This document shows positions 51,373 through 60,689 of a stretch of 64,000 nt of DNA, one piece after another. The notes below the pieces were generated by a model. That model worked only from the letters and a program-made list of their open reading frames with translations, was not told the origin of the DNA and did no database searches. The stretch lies in assembly GCA_027459485.1 (NCBI GenBank), contig DAIDIG010000002.1, positions 1 to 64,000 of the forward strand, given 5' to 3'. This stretch comes from Bdellovibrionales bacterium. GTDB lineage: Bacteria; Bdellovibrionota; Bdellovibrionia; Bdellovibrionales; UBA1609. Both the position numbers and the translations under genes were made by a program. Numbering within the stretch: position 1 is the first letter of the stretch; each line of letters opens with the position of its first letter.

Positions 51373-52020
51373 CTATTGAGTGCGAACCAGCGTGCCGTAG
51401 CCGACAACGGTCGTGCCAACCTGAAGTTGCATTTGCGCTGTGCTACCGATACCGGCTGTTGGTGATCCATTCACCGAGATCGTTAAGTAACTGCCCGTCG
51501 AATTGACGCTGCCCCAACCGGTGTATGTCGGGCCTGTTTGAATACCGGTGGCAAAACCTGTGTTACCATTGATCGCGCGAAACGGTGCAGTGAACGGAAT
51601 TTGCTGAGCGCCGAACCCATAGGCACCGCCGCTCACCATTATGACTTGGCCAGGGGATGATCCGCCCTGACTGAAAGTATCATCAACCACGACAAGTTCG
51701 ATTGTTGGATTGTAGCTCACGCCGGAGCAAGAAAACGGCGCACAACCACCGGCACCTTGCATGAATTGATCCCAAGTCGCGCCATTAGTAATGCTCACGT
51801 TTTCAGACGTGTAAACCGCTGAGTTCGGGCCAAGTCCGTTTAAGCTGCCGTAAGGGCCGAACCCGTTGCCAGGGTAACAGCCAGTTGCTGTGCAGTATGG
51901 GTTTGGGTTCGAATTGCTGTTACTGCCGCTCGAGCCACAACCGCCAAGAGCGATCAAAAAGGCCGCCAGGACACCTAAACTCAACACTATTTTGATTTGT
52001 GGTCGTAAAACTGGTCTCAT
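51373..52020 (-). CDS. Lipoprotein, Ser/Asn/Gly-rich
   Basis: 215 residues with lipobox ALGGC, a SSGSNSNSN linker, then a beta-rich domain with four cysteines in two short pairs (CTATGC, CAPFSC). Low charge and high Gly/Ser/Thr/Asn suggest an outer-membrane or surface protein. Family not known. Divergent from the ggt gene. Confidence 0.6.
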   Translation of the reverse strand: MRPVLRPQIKIVLSLGVLAAFLIALGGCGSSGSNSNSNPNPYCTATGCYPGNGFGPYGSLNGLGPNSAVYTSENVSITNGATWDQFMQGAGGCAPFSCSGVSYNPTIELVVVDDTFSQGGSSPGQVIMVSGGAYGFGAQQIPFTAPFRAINGNTGFATGIQTGPTYTGWGSVNSTGSYLTISVNGSPTAGIGSTAQMQLQVGTTVVGYGTLVRTQ

Positions 52021-52131
52021 GCATTGAAATCAATACACATTCCGTGCCATTTAACGGCGGTCGTTAATTGATTTTGAGGTGACAAAACGCGGCCGGTTGA
52101 CGAATTTTGGCCCGATTGTAAGGTATTAGAA

Positions 52132-53835
52132 ATGAAAAACCACATCGTTCGTTTTACTCTAGTGGCCCTTTGGGCTGCGTTTCTTTGTGCTCCGGCTTAC
52201 TCTTTACCATTTGAAGGCCATCGAATCGTCATGAGTGTCGGCAACCGTTATGCGGCTGAGGTCGGCGAGCAGATCGCGCGCGACGGCGGCAATGTCGTGG
52301 ACTGCGCCGTTGCGATGGAGCTCGTCATGACTGTGACGAACCCCACGTTCGGAGCCCTCGGCGGCGGCGGCTTTGCGCTAGTGAGCATGAACGGAAAAAT
52401 CAAGGCGCTGGATTTTCGCGAGACGGCTCCGGCTGCAATGACGCCCGATTACTATTTGAAAAAAGCCAAAGACGCTTCGATCACGGGGGGAGCTTCGGTC
52501 GGCGTACCGGGCACACTCGCGGGGCTTTGGGCGCTCCACAATAAATACGGTCATTTGCCTTGGGCAAAACTCGTGGACCCTGCGATTCATCTCGCGCGCC
52601 ACGGTTTTCGCATGAGCGCCAAAGTGTTTACGGCGGCTCGAGACAACGAAAAGCGTTTCAACCCGGAGGCACGCGAATTATTTTTGAAAAACGGAAAGCC
52701 GTATTTGCCCGGCGACACGGTTGTTGAGGCTGGGCTGGCGCGCGCTCTGACATTGATTCGAAATCAAGGCCCGACCCCGTTTTACGCGGGCCCGATCGGG
52801 CGCGATATCGTGTCGACTGTTCACGCTTCGGGTGGGGACATGACGTTAAAAGATTTGAAGGCTTACCACGTGGTTTGGCGAAAGCCATTAACTTGGGGGT
52901 ATCAAGGTTACACGGTTTACGTGATGCCGCCACCGAGCAGCGGCGGGATCATCACAATTAGGGCGCTAACGCTTTTTAATTTGCGACCGATGAAAACGAA
53001 CTTTTTAAGCGTCGATGAATTTCAATATCTGGCAGAAATTCTCAAACGAGCGTTCGTCGATCGCGCGCACATGGGCGACCCGGATTTCACGAAAATGAAT
53101 ATCGCCCGCCTGATGGGTCAGGACAACAAAGGCTTGAAAGAGATGGATCGCTTGGCGCGTTCTTTGAACATGAAACGAGCGACAACTTCGAAGGACCTCG
53201 CCAAAATCGCGGGTGTTTCATTTTTGCCGCCAAAAACAATGAGTCACGAGGCTAAAGAAACGTCGCATTTATCGGTGCTTGACGAAAACGGTAACGCCGT
53301 CTCGATGACGTTCACGTTGAATGGCAACTTTGGCTCGGGTGTTGCGACCAAAAAGTACGGCCTCATGCTCAACGACGAGATGGACGACTTTATGACCCAC
53401 CCTGGTCAACCGAATATGTTTGGTCTTATGCAGGGCCCGGCCAATGAGGTGCAGCCGGGTAAACGGCCCCTGAGTTCGATGAGCCCGACGTTGGTTCGGG
53501 ACGCGAAGACGCACAAAGTGGTCATGGCAATCGGTGCCCCCGGCGGGCCGCGAATTATTTCAAGCGTGATCGAAGTTCTCTATCGCGTATTCGGCGAACA
53601 CGAAAGTTTACAGGCCGCTGTCGAAGCACCACGTATTCATCATCAATTTTTGCCCGACATTTTGTATTATGACGACGACGGTCGTATGCCGTATGAAGCG
53701 ATCGAAGGCTTGAGAGCGCGCGCGCAAAACGTTCAACCGGGCTGGCAGGCGCACGTGTTCGCCGTTTACAACGACAACGGCATTCTTGAGGGAGTGGTCG
53801 ATACCCGCGACGAAGGTATGGCATCAGGCTTTTAG
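52132..53835 (+). CDS. ggt: Gamma-glutamyltransferase
   Basis: Periplasmic Ntn-hydrolase that moves or hydrolyses the gamma-glutamyl group of glutathione and related peptides. Signal peptide (ALWAAFLCAPAYS) and the usual GGGGFALV, GVPGTLAGLWALH and FGSGV motifs. The autocleavage Thr is T377 in ETSHLSV (TTH in E. coli, so the second residue is Ser here). 567 residues, proenzyme length. ATG 52132 with AAGG upstream. Confidence 0.94.
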   Translation: MKNHIVRFTLVALWAAFLCAPAYSLPFEGHRIVMSVGNRYAAEVGEQIARDGGNVVDCAVAMELVMTVTNPTFGALGGGGFALVSMNGKIKALDFRETAPAAMTPDYYLKKAKDASITGGASVGVPGTLAGLWALHNKYGHLPWAKLVDPAIHLARHGFRMSAKVFTAARDNEKRFNPEARELFLKNGKPYLPGDTVVEAGLARALTLIRNQGPTPFYAGPIGRDIVSTVHASGGDMTLKDLKAYHVVWRKPLTWGYQGYTVYVMPPPSSGGIITIRALTLFNLRPMKTNFLSVDEFQYLAEILKRAFVDRAHMGDPDFTKMNIARLMGQDNKGLKEMDRLARSLNMKRATTSKDLAKIAGVSFLPPKTMSHEAKETSHLSVLDENGNAVSMTFTLNGNFGSGVATKKYGLMLNDEMDDFMTHPGQPNMFGLMQGPANEVQPGKRPLSSMSPTLVRDAKTHKVVMAIGAPGGPRIISSVIEVLYRVFGEHESLQAAVEAPRIHHQFLPDILYYDDDGRMPYEAIEGLRARAQNVQPGWQAHVFAVYNDNGILEGVVDTRDEGMASGF

Positions 53836-53901
53836 GTCGCTCACCATAAGTCGCCTCCTGGACTCAATTTCTCATTTTGAAGCGCCGAAATATTAGCCAG
53901 C

Positions 53902-54495
53902 ATGAGTAGTAGTACGCGATTCAGTTTACTGTTGGCGGCTTTCGCGACCATGACCTCGGTTTTTGCCTCGTCAAAGGCACGAGCGGCCGATTTCGTGCTC
54001 GACTTCGACGGTCTCTACTTTTCAGACGCCACGAGCGCCGCAAACAAATCAAGCGAAAGTGCAACATTGTATTCGGCCTTTGCCGGCTTCGGCGTCGATA
54101 AAAATAATTTTTATCAACTGGGTTGGAATTACTCGAACCACACCACGAATTCGGTCGATGCCGCGACGACGATAGGTTACGCCGCGACCGAAATGGGCCC
54201 TGAAGCCATTATGTACTTGAATAAGGATCGCAACTGGCGCGTGAGCCTCGCTTACGATCTGCAAGCAAATGCGAACTACACCTACACGGGCGCCACCACT
54301 GAGAAGTGGGAAGGCTCCGCCCTCAACGCCGACATCGGTTACCAGTACCGTTGGGATTCCGACCTTTCGATCGGCCTCAGACTTAACTACTCACTCGATT
54401 CGTATTCGCAAAGTGTCGTCGGCTCGACGACCACTGCCGAAAGCTACTCCAAAACAATCATCTATCCGTCTCTCGCTCTGACACTTGAGATGTAG
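53902..54495 (+). CDS. Small outer-membrane beta-barrel protein
   Basis: 197 residues with a signal peptide (SLLLAAFATMTSVFASSKARA) and strand pairs such as NFYQLGWNYSNHTTN, ADIGYQYRWDSDLSIGLRLN, SKTIIYPSLALTLEM, typical of 8-strand barrels. Ends in Met rather than Phe. No clear family. Converges with lgt. Confidence 0.55.
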   Translation: MSSSTRFSLLLAAFATMTSVFASSKARAADFVLDFDGLYFSDATSAANKSSESATLYSAFAGFGVDKNNFYQLGWNYSNHTTNSVDAATTIGYAATEMGPEAIMYLNKDRNWRVSLAYDLQANANYTYTGATTEKWEGSALNADIGYQYRWDSDLSIGLRLNYSLDSYSQSVVGSTTTAESYSKTIIYPSLALTLEM

Positions 54496-54502
54496 AACCC
54501 GT

Positions 54503-55279
54503 TCAGGCAGTTTGATGCTGACGGCAGAAATATTCCAGCCGAATCAAATTGCCTACCGCAAGCAAAATCAGCGCGAGACTGATGATAGTTGAAACGCTGA
54601 GGCCCATGAGGGCGGGGCCTCGGTCGTCGTCGCGGTAGTGCTCCATGATAATGCGGCCGATTGCGTGCAGCGCGAGCCACACTGAAAACGCATAACCCGC
54701 GGCGCGCCGGTGAAATCGATCTTCGAAGCGAGTGATGAAAAAGAAAACGGCGAACTCCCAAAAACAGGCGTACAACTGCGTCGGGTGGCGCGGCCCTTGC
54801 GGCAACCACGAATGATGAAATTCAATCGCCCAGGGGAGTGAACACAGTTTGCCGTAGCAACATCCGGCGAGAAAGCAGCCGATTCGCCCGACGGCGTAAC
54901 CGAGAGACAATATGGGCGCGAAAAAATCGGCCCAAACCCAAAAATTATCGCGCCGGCGCCATTTGATCATGAGCAGCCCGACCGCGATCGCGCCGAGCAG
55001 GCCCCCGTAAAATACAAAACCGCCGTGCCAGAATTTAAAAATTTCAGAAGGGTGTGTGCGGTAGTACGGCCACTCCTCGTAAAATACCGAAAAAAACCGG
55101 GCGCCGAGAAAACCGCCAATCATCATGGCGAAGGCGAGATCGAGCGCGAATGAACGCGGCATTTCGAAACGCTCGGCTCGCCAAGCGAGATAAACGAAAC
55201 AAAGGCTGTAGGTGAAACTGATCCAAAAAAAATAGGTCGGAATGTAAAGGTTAGGTCCGAGCTGGATCAGCGGCCACAT
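54503..55279 (-). CDS. lgt: Prolipoprotein diacylglyceryl transferase
   Basis: Inner-membrane enzyme that adds diacylglycerol to the lipobox Cys of prolipoproteins. About seven helices; GGFLGARFF, GLLGAIAVGLL, signature GRIGCFLAGCCYG and HPTQLYACFWEF are present. 258 residues. Overlaps lspA by 29 bases, in the operon ileS-lspA-lgt. Confidence 0.93.
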   Translation of the reverse strand: MWPLIQLGPNLYIPTYFFWISFTYSLCFVYLAWRAERFEMPRSFALDLAFAMMIGGFLGARFFSVFYEEWPYYRTHPSEIFKFWHGGFVFYGGLLGAIAVGLLMIKWRRRDNFWVWADFFAPILSLGYAVGRIGCFLAGCCYGKLCSLPWAIEFHHSWLPQGPRHPTQLYACFWEFAVFFFITRFEDRFHRRAAGYAFSVWLALHAIGRIIMEHYRDDDRGPALMGLSVSTIISLALILLAVGNLIRLEYFCRQHQTA

Positions 55280-55784
55280 TTTTCTTCTTTTTGGTGAGCA
55301 TGAGAAGGGTCAATATGCCGACGCCGGTCACGATGGCAGAATCCGCAAGATTGAAAACGGGGTAGTGGTAGAAGTTCTTCCAGTGAAAATCGAGAAAATC
55401 GATGACGTAACCGAAGCGAAGACGGTCGATGTAATTGCCAATCGCGCCCCCGCTGATCAACGACAGCGCGTAGATTTCAAGCCGTTCGGTTTCGGGCAAA
55501 TTGTAAAGAAACAGAACGATGATAAAAACCGCAATTGGCGGGATCGAAAGAAAAAACAGCTGGCGAAACGTGTAGTGCGCGTGCCCGAGTAGCCCCCACG
55601 CGGCGCCTGTGTTTCGCACATAGGTAAGGCTGAAAAAACCATCGATGAGTTTAATCGATTGATCGAGATCGAACCGCGAATGGATCATCATCTTTGTCAG
55701 CTGATCGAGCGCCACAACGGCAAACGTGATGGCGATCAGGACCATATACTTCGAACCCAAAAATCTTCGCGGTGTAGGACTCAT
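55251..55784 (-). CDS. lspA: Signal peptidase II (lipoprotein)
   Basis: Inner-membrane aspartyl protease that cuts the lipoprotein signal. 177 residues with four helices, DQLTKMMI near residue 27 (conserved Asp), GGAIGNYIDRLRFGYVIDFL with one catalytic Asp and PVFNLADSAIV with the other. Four bases downstream of ileS. Upstream of lgt, giving a lipoprotein-maturation pair. Confidence 0.95.
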   Translation of the reverse strand: MSPTPRRFLGSKYMVLIAITFAVVALDQLTKMMIHSRFDLDQSIKLIDGFFSLTYVRNTGAAWGLLGHAHYTFRQLFFLSIPPIAVFIIVLFLYNLPETERLEIYALSLISGGAIGNYIDRLRFGYVIDFLDFHWKNFYHYPVFNLADSAIVTGVGILTLLMLTKKKKNVAADPART

Positions 55785-55788
55785 ATTA

Positions 55789-58584
55789 TTAGCCTAATGC
55801 CGAAACGCATTTTGGGCAAACGCCAGGATACCGCGCATCAGCACCGATTTCGGTACTGTAATGCCAGCAGCGCTCGCACTTTTCACCAGGCGCGCGGCGA
55901 GCCTCGATCACGAGGGCGGCCTCACCTTCACCGGCCGGCTCGATTTTAACTGCTGAGACAATCAGGTACTCGCGGAGCCACGGCTCAAATCGCTTGAGCT
56001 CATTGAGCATCTCGCCGCGCGCGCGAATCGTGACCTCGGCTTCGAGACTTGCGCCAATGACTTTGCTTTGGCGCAGATCCTCGAGTTTTTTGGCGGCTAA
56101 AACGCGAATTTCACCCATGCGGGTGAACAAATCGAGAATCGCGCTGTCGTTCCACTGCGCGTTCGGTTTCGGGAATTCGGTCAGAAAAACGCTCTCGGCC
56201 GAGCCATCCGCCGGCATGTACGAGTGCACCTCTTCGCTCAAAAACGACAGAATCGGCGCGAGAAGACGTGACAGCACACTCAGAAGTTCGAAAAAAACAG
56301 TCTGTGACGAGCGACGTGGCACTCCCGTGACTTTGCCCGTGTAAAGGCGATCTTTCAAAACGTCGAGATAAGTGGCACTGAGTTCGGTCGTGAAAAACTG
56401 ATTGAGCGCATGATAAACTTTAAAGAAATCGTACTTTTCATAGGCCGCTGTCGCCGATTCGATCACTTGATTGAGGCGCGCGAGCACCCAACGATCGAGC
56501 GGCGGCATATCTTTGACGGCGACGCGATCTTTCTTCGGATCAAAATCGCTCAGATTGCCCAAGAGAAATCGCATGGTATTGCGAATTCGGCGGTAGGTTT
56601 CGCTCACCCGCTGCAACATTTCGTCTGAAATCGTGACGTCTTCGCCGTAATCCTCGTGCGCGACCCACAGGCGCAAAATTTCGGCGCCGTATTTTTTCGT
56701 GACGTCGATCGGGTCGACCACGTTGCCTTTGCTTTTGCTCATTTTGTGGCCCTGAGCATCGTTCACGAATCCGTGCGTGATAAGAGCGCGAAACGGCGGG
56801 CGTTCGTAGGCCGCCATCGATGAAATCAAACTTGTTTGAAACCAACCGCGGTGTTGGTCCGACCCTTCGAGGTAAATGTCGGCGATTTCGTTGTTCATGC
56901 GCGCGCGCTGAACGCTTGTGTGACAGCATCCTGAATCGAACCACACATCCAAAATATCTTCGCCGCGTTTGAATTTCTTGCCACCGCAGTTTTCGCAGGC
57001 GTAGCCGTCGGTAAATGCCTCGGGTGGAGTGTCAAAATACGCTTCGATGCCGGGCGCCTGTGTTTCGCCGGTCGCGGGTTTTTCCATATGATCGGCGATT
57101 CGCTCCATGATCTCCGGCTTCATGAGCGGAGATTCGCACTTTTCGCAATAGAATACGGGGATCGGCACGCCCCATGTGCGCTGTCGGCTCAAGCACCAAT
57201 CGGGAGTGTTCGACACCATCGCCGCAAGGCGCGGTTGCCCCCAGGCCGGGAAGTATTGAATTTCTTTTTCGACAACCGCCAGAGTTTTTTTACGCAAACC
57301 GAACGAATCGTCCATGCGGATGAACCATTGCGGAGTCGCGCGAAATATCAGCGGCGTTTTCGTGCGCGGGTTGTGCGGGTACGAGTGAACGATTTCTTTA
57401 AAACCGAGTAGATGCCCCGAAGCACGCAGGTCTTCGACGATGATTGGATTGGCTTTCCAAATACTCAGGCCCGCGTATTTCGGGACTTCTTTCGTGAAAA
57501 GCCCGGCCGGGTCAACCGGTGAATAAACAGGCAGATCGTACTTGAGGCCGACGTGATAATCTTCAAGACCGTGACCGGGGGCCGTGTGAACAGCGCCCGT
57601 ACCGGTTTCAAGGCTCACATGGTCGCCCAGAATGACGAGCGAGTCGCGCTCGATAAACGGGTGACGCGCTTTCAGTTTTTCTAACTCGCGCCCTTTCCAA
57701 GTCAAAATCGGTTCGCCGAGTTCAAGCCCGCATTCTTTGGCGATGCTCTCTTTAAGATCGGTCGCGAAGATGAGAATTTCACTGCCTGTTTCATACGCGC
57801 CATAAGTGAAATCGGCGTTGAGCGAGATGGCGTAGTTCGCGGGGAGCGTCCACGGAGTCGTCGTCCAAATTACAAGCCTCACCGGTTTTTTCTTTGCCGC
57901 TAATTTTTGAAGCGGCCCTTCAAGCGTCGCGAAATTGAATTTCACGTAAATCGAAAGGCTTTTGTGGTCGTGGTATTCGACTTCGGCTGCGGCGAGAGCC
58001 GTCTGCAATGCCGGGCACCAATACACGGGTTTATTGCCGCGAAAGACAACGCCGTTTCGGTAAATGCGGGCGAGCACTCGAATTTCGTTGGCTTCGTACT
58101 CGGGCGACATCGTGAGGTAGGGGCGATCCCATTCCGCCAAAACGCCGAGACGCACGAATTGTTCGCGCTGTTTGTCGATCCACTTGTTCGCCTCTTGACG
58201 GCACAGCTTTCGAATTTCTTTTTTAGTGAGCGAGTTCTTTTTGTCACCGAGTTGCGACGTCACTTTGAGTTCGATCGGCAGGCCATGGCAATCCCACCCG
58301 GGGATGAAATCGGCCTTGTAACCCTGCATGTTGCGAAACTTGATCACGATGTCTTTGAGTACTTTGTTCAACGCCGTGCCGACGTGGACGGAACCGTTGG
58401 CATACGGCGGGCCATCCGGCATGACAAACGGACGGCCTTTCGCGTTTTTCGCCAAAAGTTTTTTGTAAACGTCCGCGCTTTTCCATCGCTCGATCACGGT
58501 CGGTTCGGTTTGCGGCAAGTTCCCCTTCATCGGGAAGGCGGTTTTCGGCAAGTTCACCGTATTTTTATAGTCGGGCTTTTCCAT
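55789..58584 (-). CDS. ileS: Isoleucine-tRNA ligase
   Basis: Class Ia synthetase charging tRNA-Ile. The N-terminal catalytic motif reads PPYANGSVHVGTALNK: the HxGH is HVGT here (residues 67-70; see findings). KMSKSKGN is normal. CP1 editing domain IWTTTPWTLPANYAI; C-terminal zinc motif CERCWHY...CPKC. 931 residues from ATG 58584, which has GGAGCG upstream. lspA and lgt follow in one operon. Confidence 0.96.
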   Translation of the reverse strand: MEKPDYKNTVNLPKTAFPMKGNLPQTEPTVIERWKSADVYKKLLAKNAKGRPFVMPDGPPYANGSVHVGTALNKVLKDIVIKFRNMQGYKADFIPGWDCHGLPIELKVTSQLGDKKNSLTKKEIRKLCRQEANKWIDKQREQFVRLGVLAEWDRPYLTMSPEYEANEIRVLARIYRNGVVFRGNKPVYWCPALQTALAAAEVEYHDHKSLSIYVKFNFATLEGPLQKLAAKKKPVRLVIWTTTPWTLPANYAISLNADFTYGAYETGSEILIFATDLKESIAKECGLELGEPILTWKGRELEKLKARHPFIERDSLVILGDHVSLETGTGAVHTAPGHGLEDYHVGLKYDLPVYSPVDPAGLFTKEVPKYAGLSIWKANPIIVEDLRASGHLLGFKEIVHSYPHNPRTKTPLIFRATPQWFIRMDDSFGLRKKTLAVVEKEIQYFPAWGQPRLAAMVSNTPDWCLSRQRTWGVPIPVFYCEKCESPLMKPEIMERIADHMEKPATGETQAPGIEAYFDTPPEAFTDGYACENCGGKKFKRGEDILDVWFDSGCCHTSVQRARMNNEIADIYLEGSDQHRGWFQTSLISSMAAYERPPFRALITHGFVNDAQGHKMSKSKGNVVDPIDVTKKYGAEILRLWVAHEDYGEDVTISDEMLQRVSETYRRIRNTMRFLLGNLSDFDPKKDRVAVKDMPPLDRWVLARLNQVIESATAAYEKYDFFKVYHALNQFFTTELSATYLDVLKDRLYTGKVTGVPRRSSQTVFFELLSVLSRLLAPILSFLSEEVHSYMPADGSAESVFLTEFPKPNAQWNDSAILDLFTRMGEIRVLAAKKLEDLRQSKVIGASLEAEVTIRARGEMLNELKRFEPWLREYLIVSAVKIEPAGEGEAALVIEARRAPGEKCERCWHYSTEIGADARYPGVCPKCVSALG

Positions 58585-58603
58585 TCGATTTCGCTCCGTC
58601 CAT

Positions 58604-59143
58604 TTATCTGGGGAAGAGATCCCGCAGGCGTTCAAATCCGATCGCGATCAGCATTCGCAAAGCCTCGCGTTCAGAGCCTAAGTTGCACAGATTTTGCGTG
58701 TTACGTAATATTTCGAAGGTGCGTTGATCGATCGGCAAATTCAGGGTGGTTGCGGGGATATTCGGCGATCCGTTCGTCGGCGCATTTGAATGCGAATGCA
58801 GTGCCGGCTGGTTTTGAACAGGTGTCGTGGCCGAAGGCGGCGGATTTAAATGAGCCGAATTCAAATTTGGGTTCTGGGCAGTTGGTAGTGGCCCATGGTC
58901 GAATTGTTTCATCCCTTCGGCGAGCGCGCGCAAATCCTGCTTAAACGTTTCGGAACTCGCCTCGGTTAGGGGCGGCAGCATGGGTGAACCGCCACGGCGG
59001 CGCGCTTGCATGTATAAAGCGACCAAATTATCCGAATTGTTTGCGAGTTCGCGAATCGACTGCGGCTGCGAGCGCAGCCATTCATAGGCGGCAGCCAAAA
59101 TATCGCGTGTATATGCCTGCGGCGGGGGCAGAGTTGTTGCCAT
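58604..59143 (-). CDS. Uncharacterised protein with a possible ribbon-helix-helix C-terminus
   Basis: 179 residues from ATG 59143. The first 50 residues are helical (TRDILAAAYEWLRSQPQSIR), the middle is Pro/Asn/Ser-rich and disordered, and the last 45 (LNLPIDQRTFEILRNTQNLC followed by SEREALRMLIAIGFERL) have the strand-helix-helix pattern of Arc/MetJ DNA-binding proteins. If so, it may be a small regulator; this is inference. 19 bases before ileS, same strand. Confidence 0.5.
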   Translation of the reverse strand: MATTLPPPQAYTRDILAAAYEWLRSQPQSIRELANNSDNLVALYMQARRRGGSPMLPPLTEASSETFKQDLRALAEGMKQFDHGPLPTAQNPNLNSAHLNPPPSATTPVQNQPALHSHSNAPTNGSPNIPATTLNLPIDQRTFEILRNTQNLCNLGSEREALRMLIAIGFERLRDLFPR

Positions 59144-59209
59144 GGCGAAACAAGTTAGGCCGGGGTCGGCGAATAGGCAAGGCCTAAGATAAGGCCGGCC
59201 CGCCAAACC

Positions 59210-60670
59210 TTACTCCGCATAGTCCTTTGCAACAATTCCGTACTTTTCTATTTTTCTTAAGAGCGTTTTTTTCGGGATATTAGCATGCAAAGCGGTCTGG
59301 TTAATTCGACCCTTGAACATTTTAAGCGCTTTGATTATGAATTCCCGTTCAAACGCCTCCTTATGCTTGTTAAAATCTAAACTTTCACCTGAAATCGTCA
59401 CGATTTCTTCGCTCGGTTCGTCTGCGGCGATATCTTTGTTCACTTCGATGTCATCGACCTCGTCGAGTTTCAAATTCGGCACATTGAGTTCAACGCCGGT
59501 CGCGAGCAAAAAAGACTCCGGCAGCGATTGTACGGTCAAGTGCGTGCCCTCTTCGAGAATGAAGGAGTGTTCAATGACGTTTTCAAGTTCGCGAATGTTA
59601 CCCGGCCAGTCGTATTTTTTAAGTAGCGCGAGAGCTTCGGGTGTCGGGCCGACGATTTTCTTACCTTGCTTCTTGTTGAACTTCTGAATGAAGTTATTGA
59701 CCAGCTGTTCGAGGTCGTCGCGCCGTTCAGACAGCGACGGTAAAAAGATCGGCATGACATTGAGACGATAATACAGATCTTCGCGGAATTTGCCGTCTTT
59801 GATCATCTGCTCGAGCGGCCGATTGGTAGCGGCTATGATGCGGACGTTCGATTCGATTTCGCGGTTTGCCCCAACGGGAGTAAATACTTTTTCTTGTAAC
59901 ACACGCAGAAGTTTCACCTGCATCATGAGCGGCAAATCGCCGACCTCATCGAGGAACAGCGTGCCCCCTTCGGCGTATTGAAATTTGCCGATTTTACGTT
60001 GATCGGCGCCCGTGAAAGCGCCTTTTTCGTGCCCGAACAGTTCGGATTCAAATAGGTTTTCGGGTATGGCCGAACAATTCAGAGCGACGAACTTACCCTC
60101 TTTTTGACCCGAGTTGACGTGAATGGCGCGGGCGACGAGTTCTTTACCCGTACCCGAAGCGCCGCGAATCAAAACGGGGGTGTCGACCTTCGATAATCGA
60201 TGTATAATGTTGAACACTTTGCGCATTTGCGTGTTCGACCCGATGATTTTGCGCCCTTGTTCGGTCGATAATTGCGGCGCCGAAGCGACGACTTCCGACA
60301 CCAAATTGTAGGCGGCCAAAGCTTTATTCACGAGGTCGACGAGCTCCTCGCTCTTGATCGGTTTTGAGATGTAGTTATAGGCGCCTTCTTTGACGGCCAT
60401 CACGGCGTCGTTGATGTTGGCGTAGGCGGTCATGATGAGAACGACCATCGACGGGTCCATCTCCTTGATCGCGCTCAGCGTTTTAAGCCCGTTCATGCGC
60501 GGCATATCCACGTCGAGTATCACCATGTTGTAGGAGCCCGCCTTCACTTTGTCGACGGCGTTGATACCATCGAAAGCTTCATCGGCTTGGAACTTGCCTG
60601 TCGACTCGAGCGTATTCTTCACCGAGAGCCGAAGCCCCGGGTCGTCATCACAAACAAGCACTTTAATCAT
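59210..60670 (-). CDS. NtrC-family sigma-54 response regulator
   Basis: 486 residues. REC domain with D9-D11 and phosphoacceptor D53 (ILDVDMP), T near MTAYA and K near KPIK; AAA+ domain with GASGTGKELVARAIH, ELFGHEKGAFTGADQRKIGK, RLNVMPIFLPSLSERRDD; Fis HTH (NQTALHANIPKKTLLRKIEK). All residues needed for phosphorylation and sigma-54 contact are present. It lies 19 bases after the kinase gene, so the two are the likely pair. Targets unknown. Confidence 0.93.
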   Translation of the reverse strand: MIKVLVCDDDPGLRLSVKNTLESTGKFQADEAFDGINAVDKVKAGSYNMVILDVDMPRMNGLKTLSAIKEMDPSMVVLIMTAYANINDAVMAVKEGAYNYISKPIKSEELVDLVNKALAAYNLVSEVVASAPQLSTEQGRKIIGSNTQMRKVFNIIHRLSKVDTPVLIRGASGTGKELVARAIHVNSGQKEGKFVALNCSAIPENLFESELFGHEKGAFTGADQRKIGKFQYAEGGTLFLDEVGDLPLMMQVKLLRVLQEKVFTPVGANREIESNVRIIAATNRPLEQMIKDGKFREDLYYRLNVMPIFLPSLSERRDDLEQLVNNFIQKFNKKQGKKIVGPTPEALALLKKYDWPGNIRELENVIEHSFILEEGTHLTVQSLPESFLLATGVELNVPNLKLDEVDDIEVNKDIAADEPSEEIVTISGESLDFNKHKEAFEREFIIKALKMFKGRINQTALHANIPKKTLLRKIEKYGIVAKDYAE

Positions 60671-60689
60671 ACGTCCTCCTCAATAAAAA

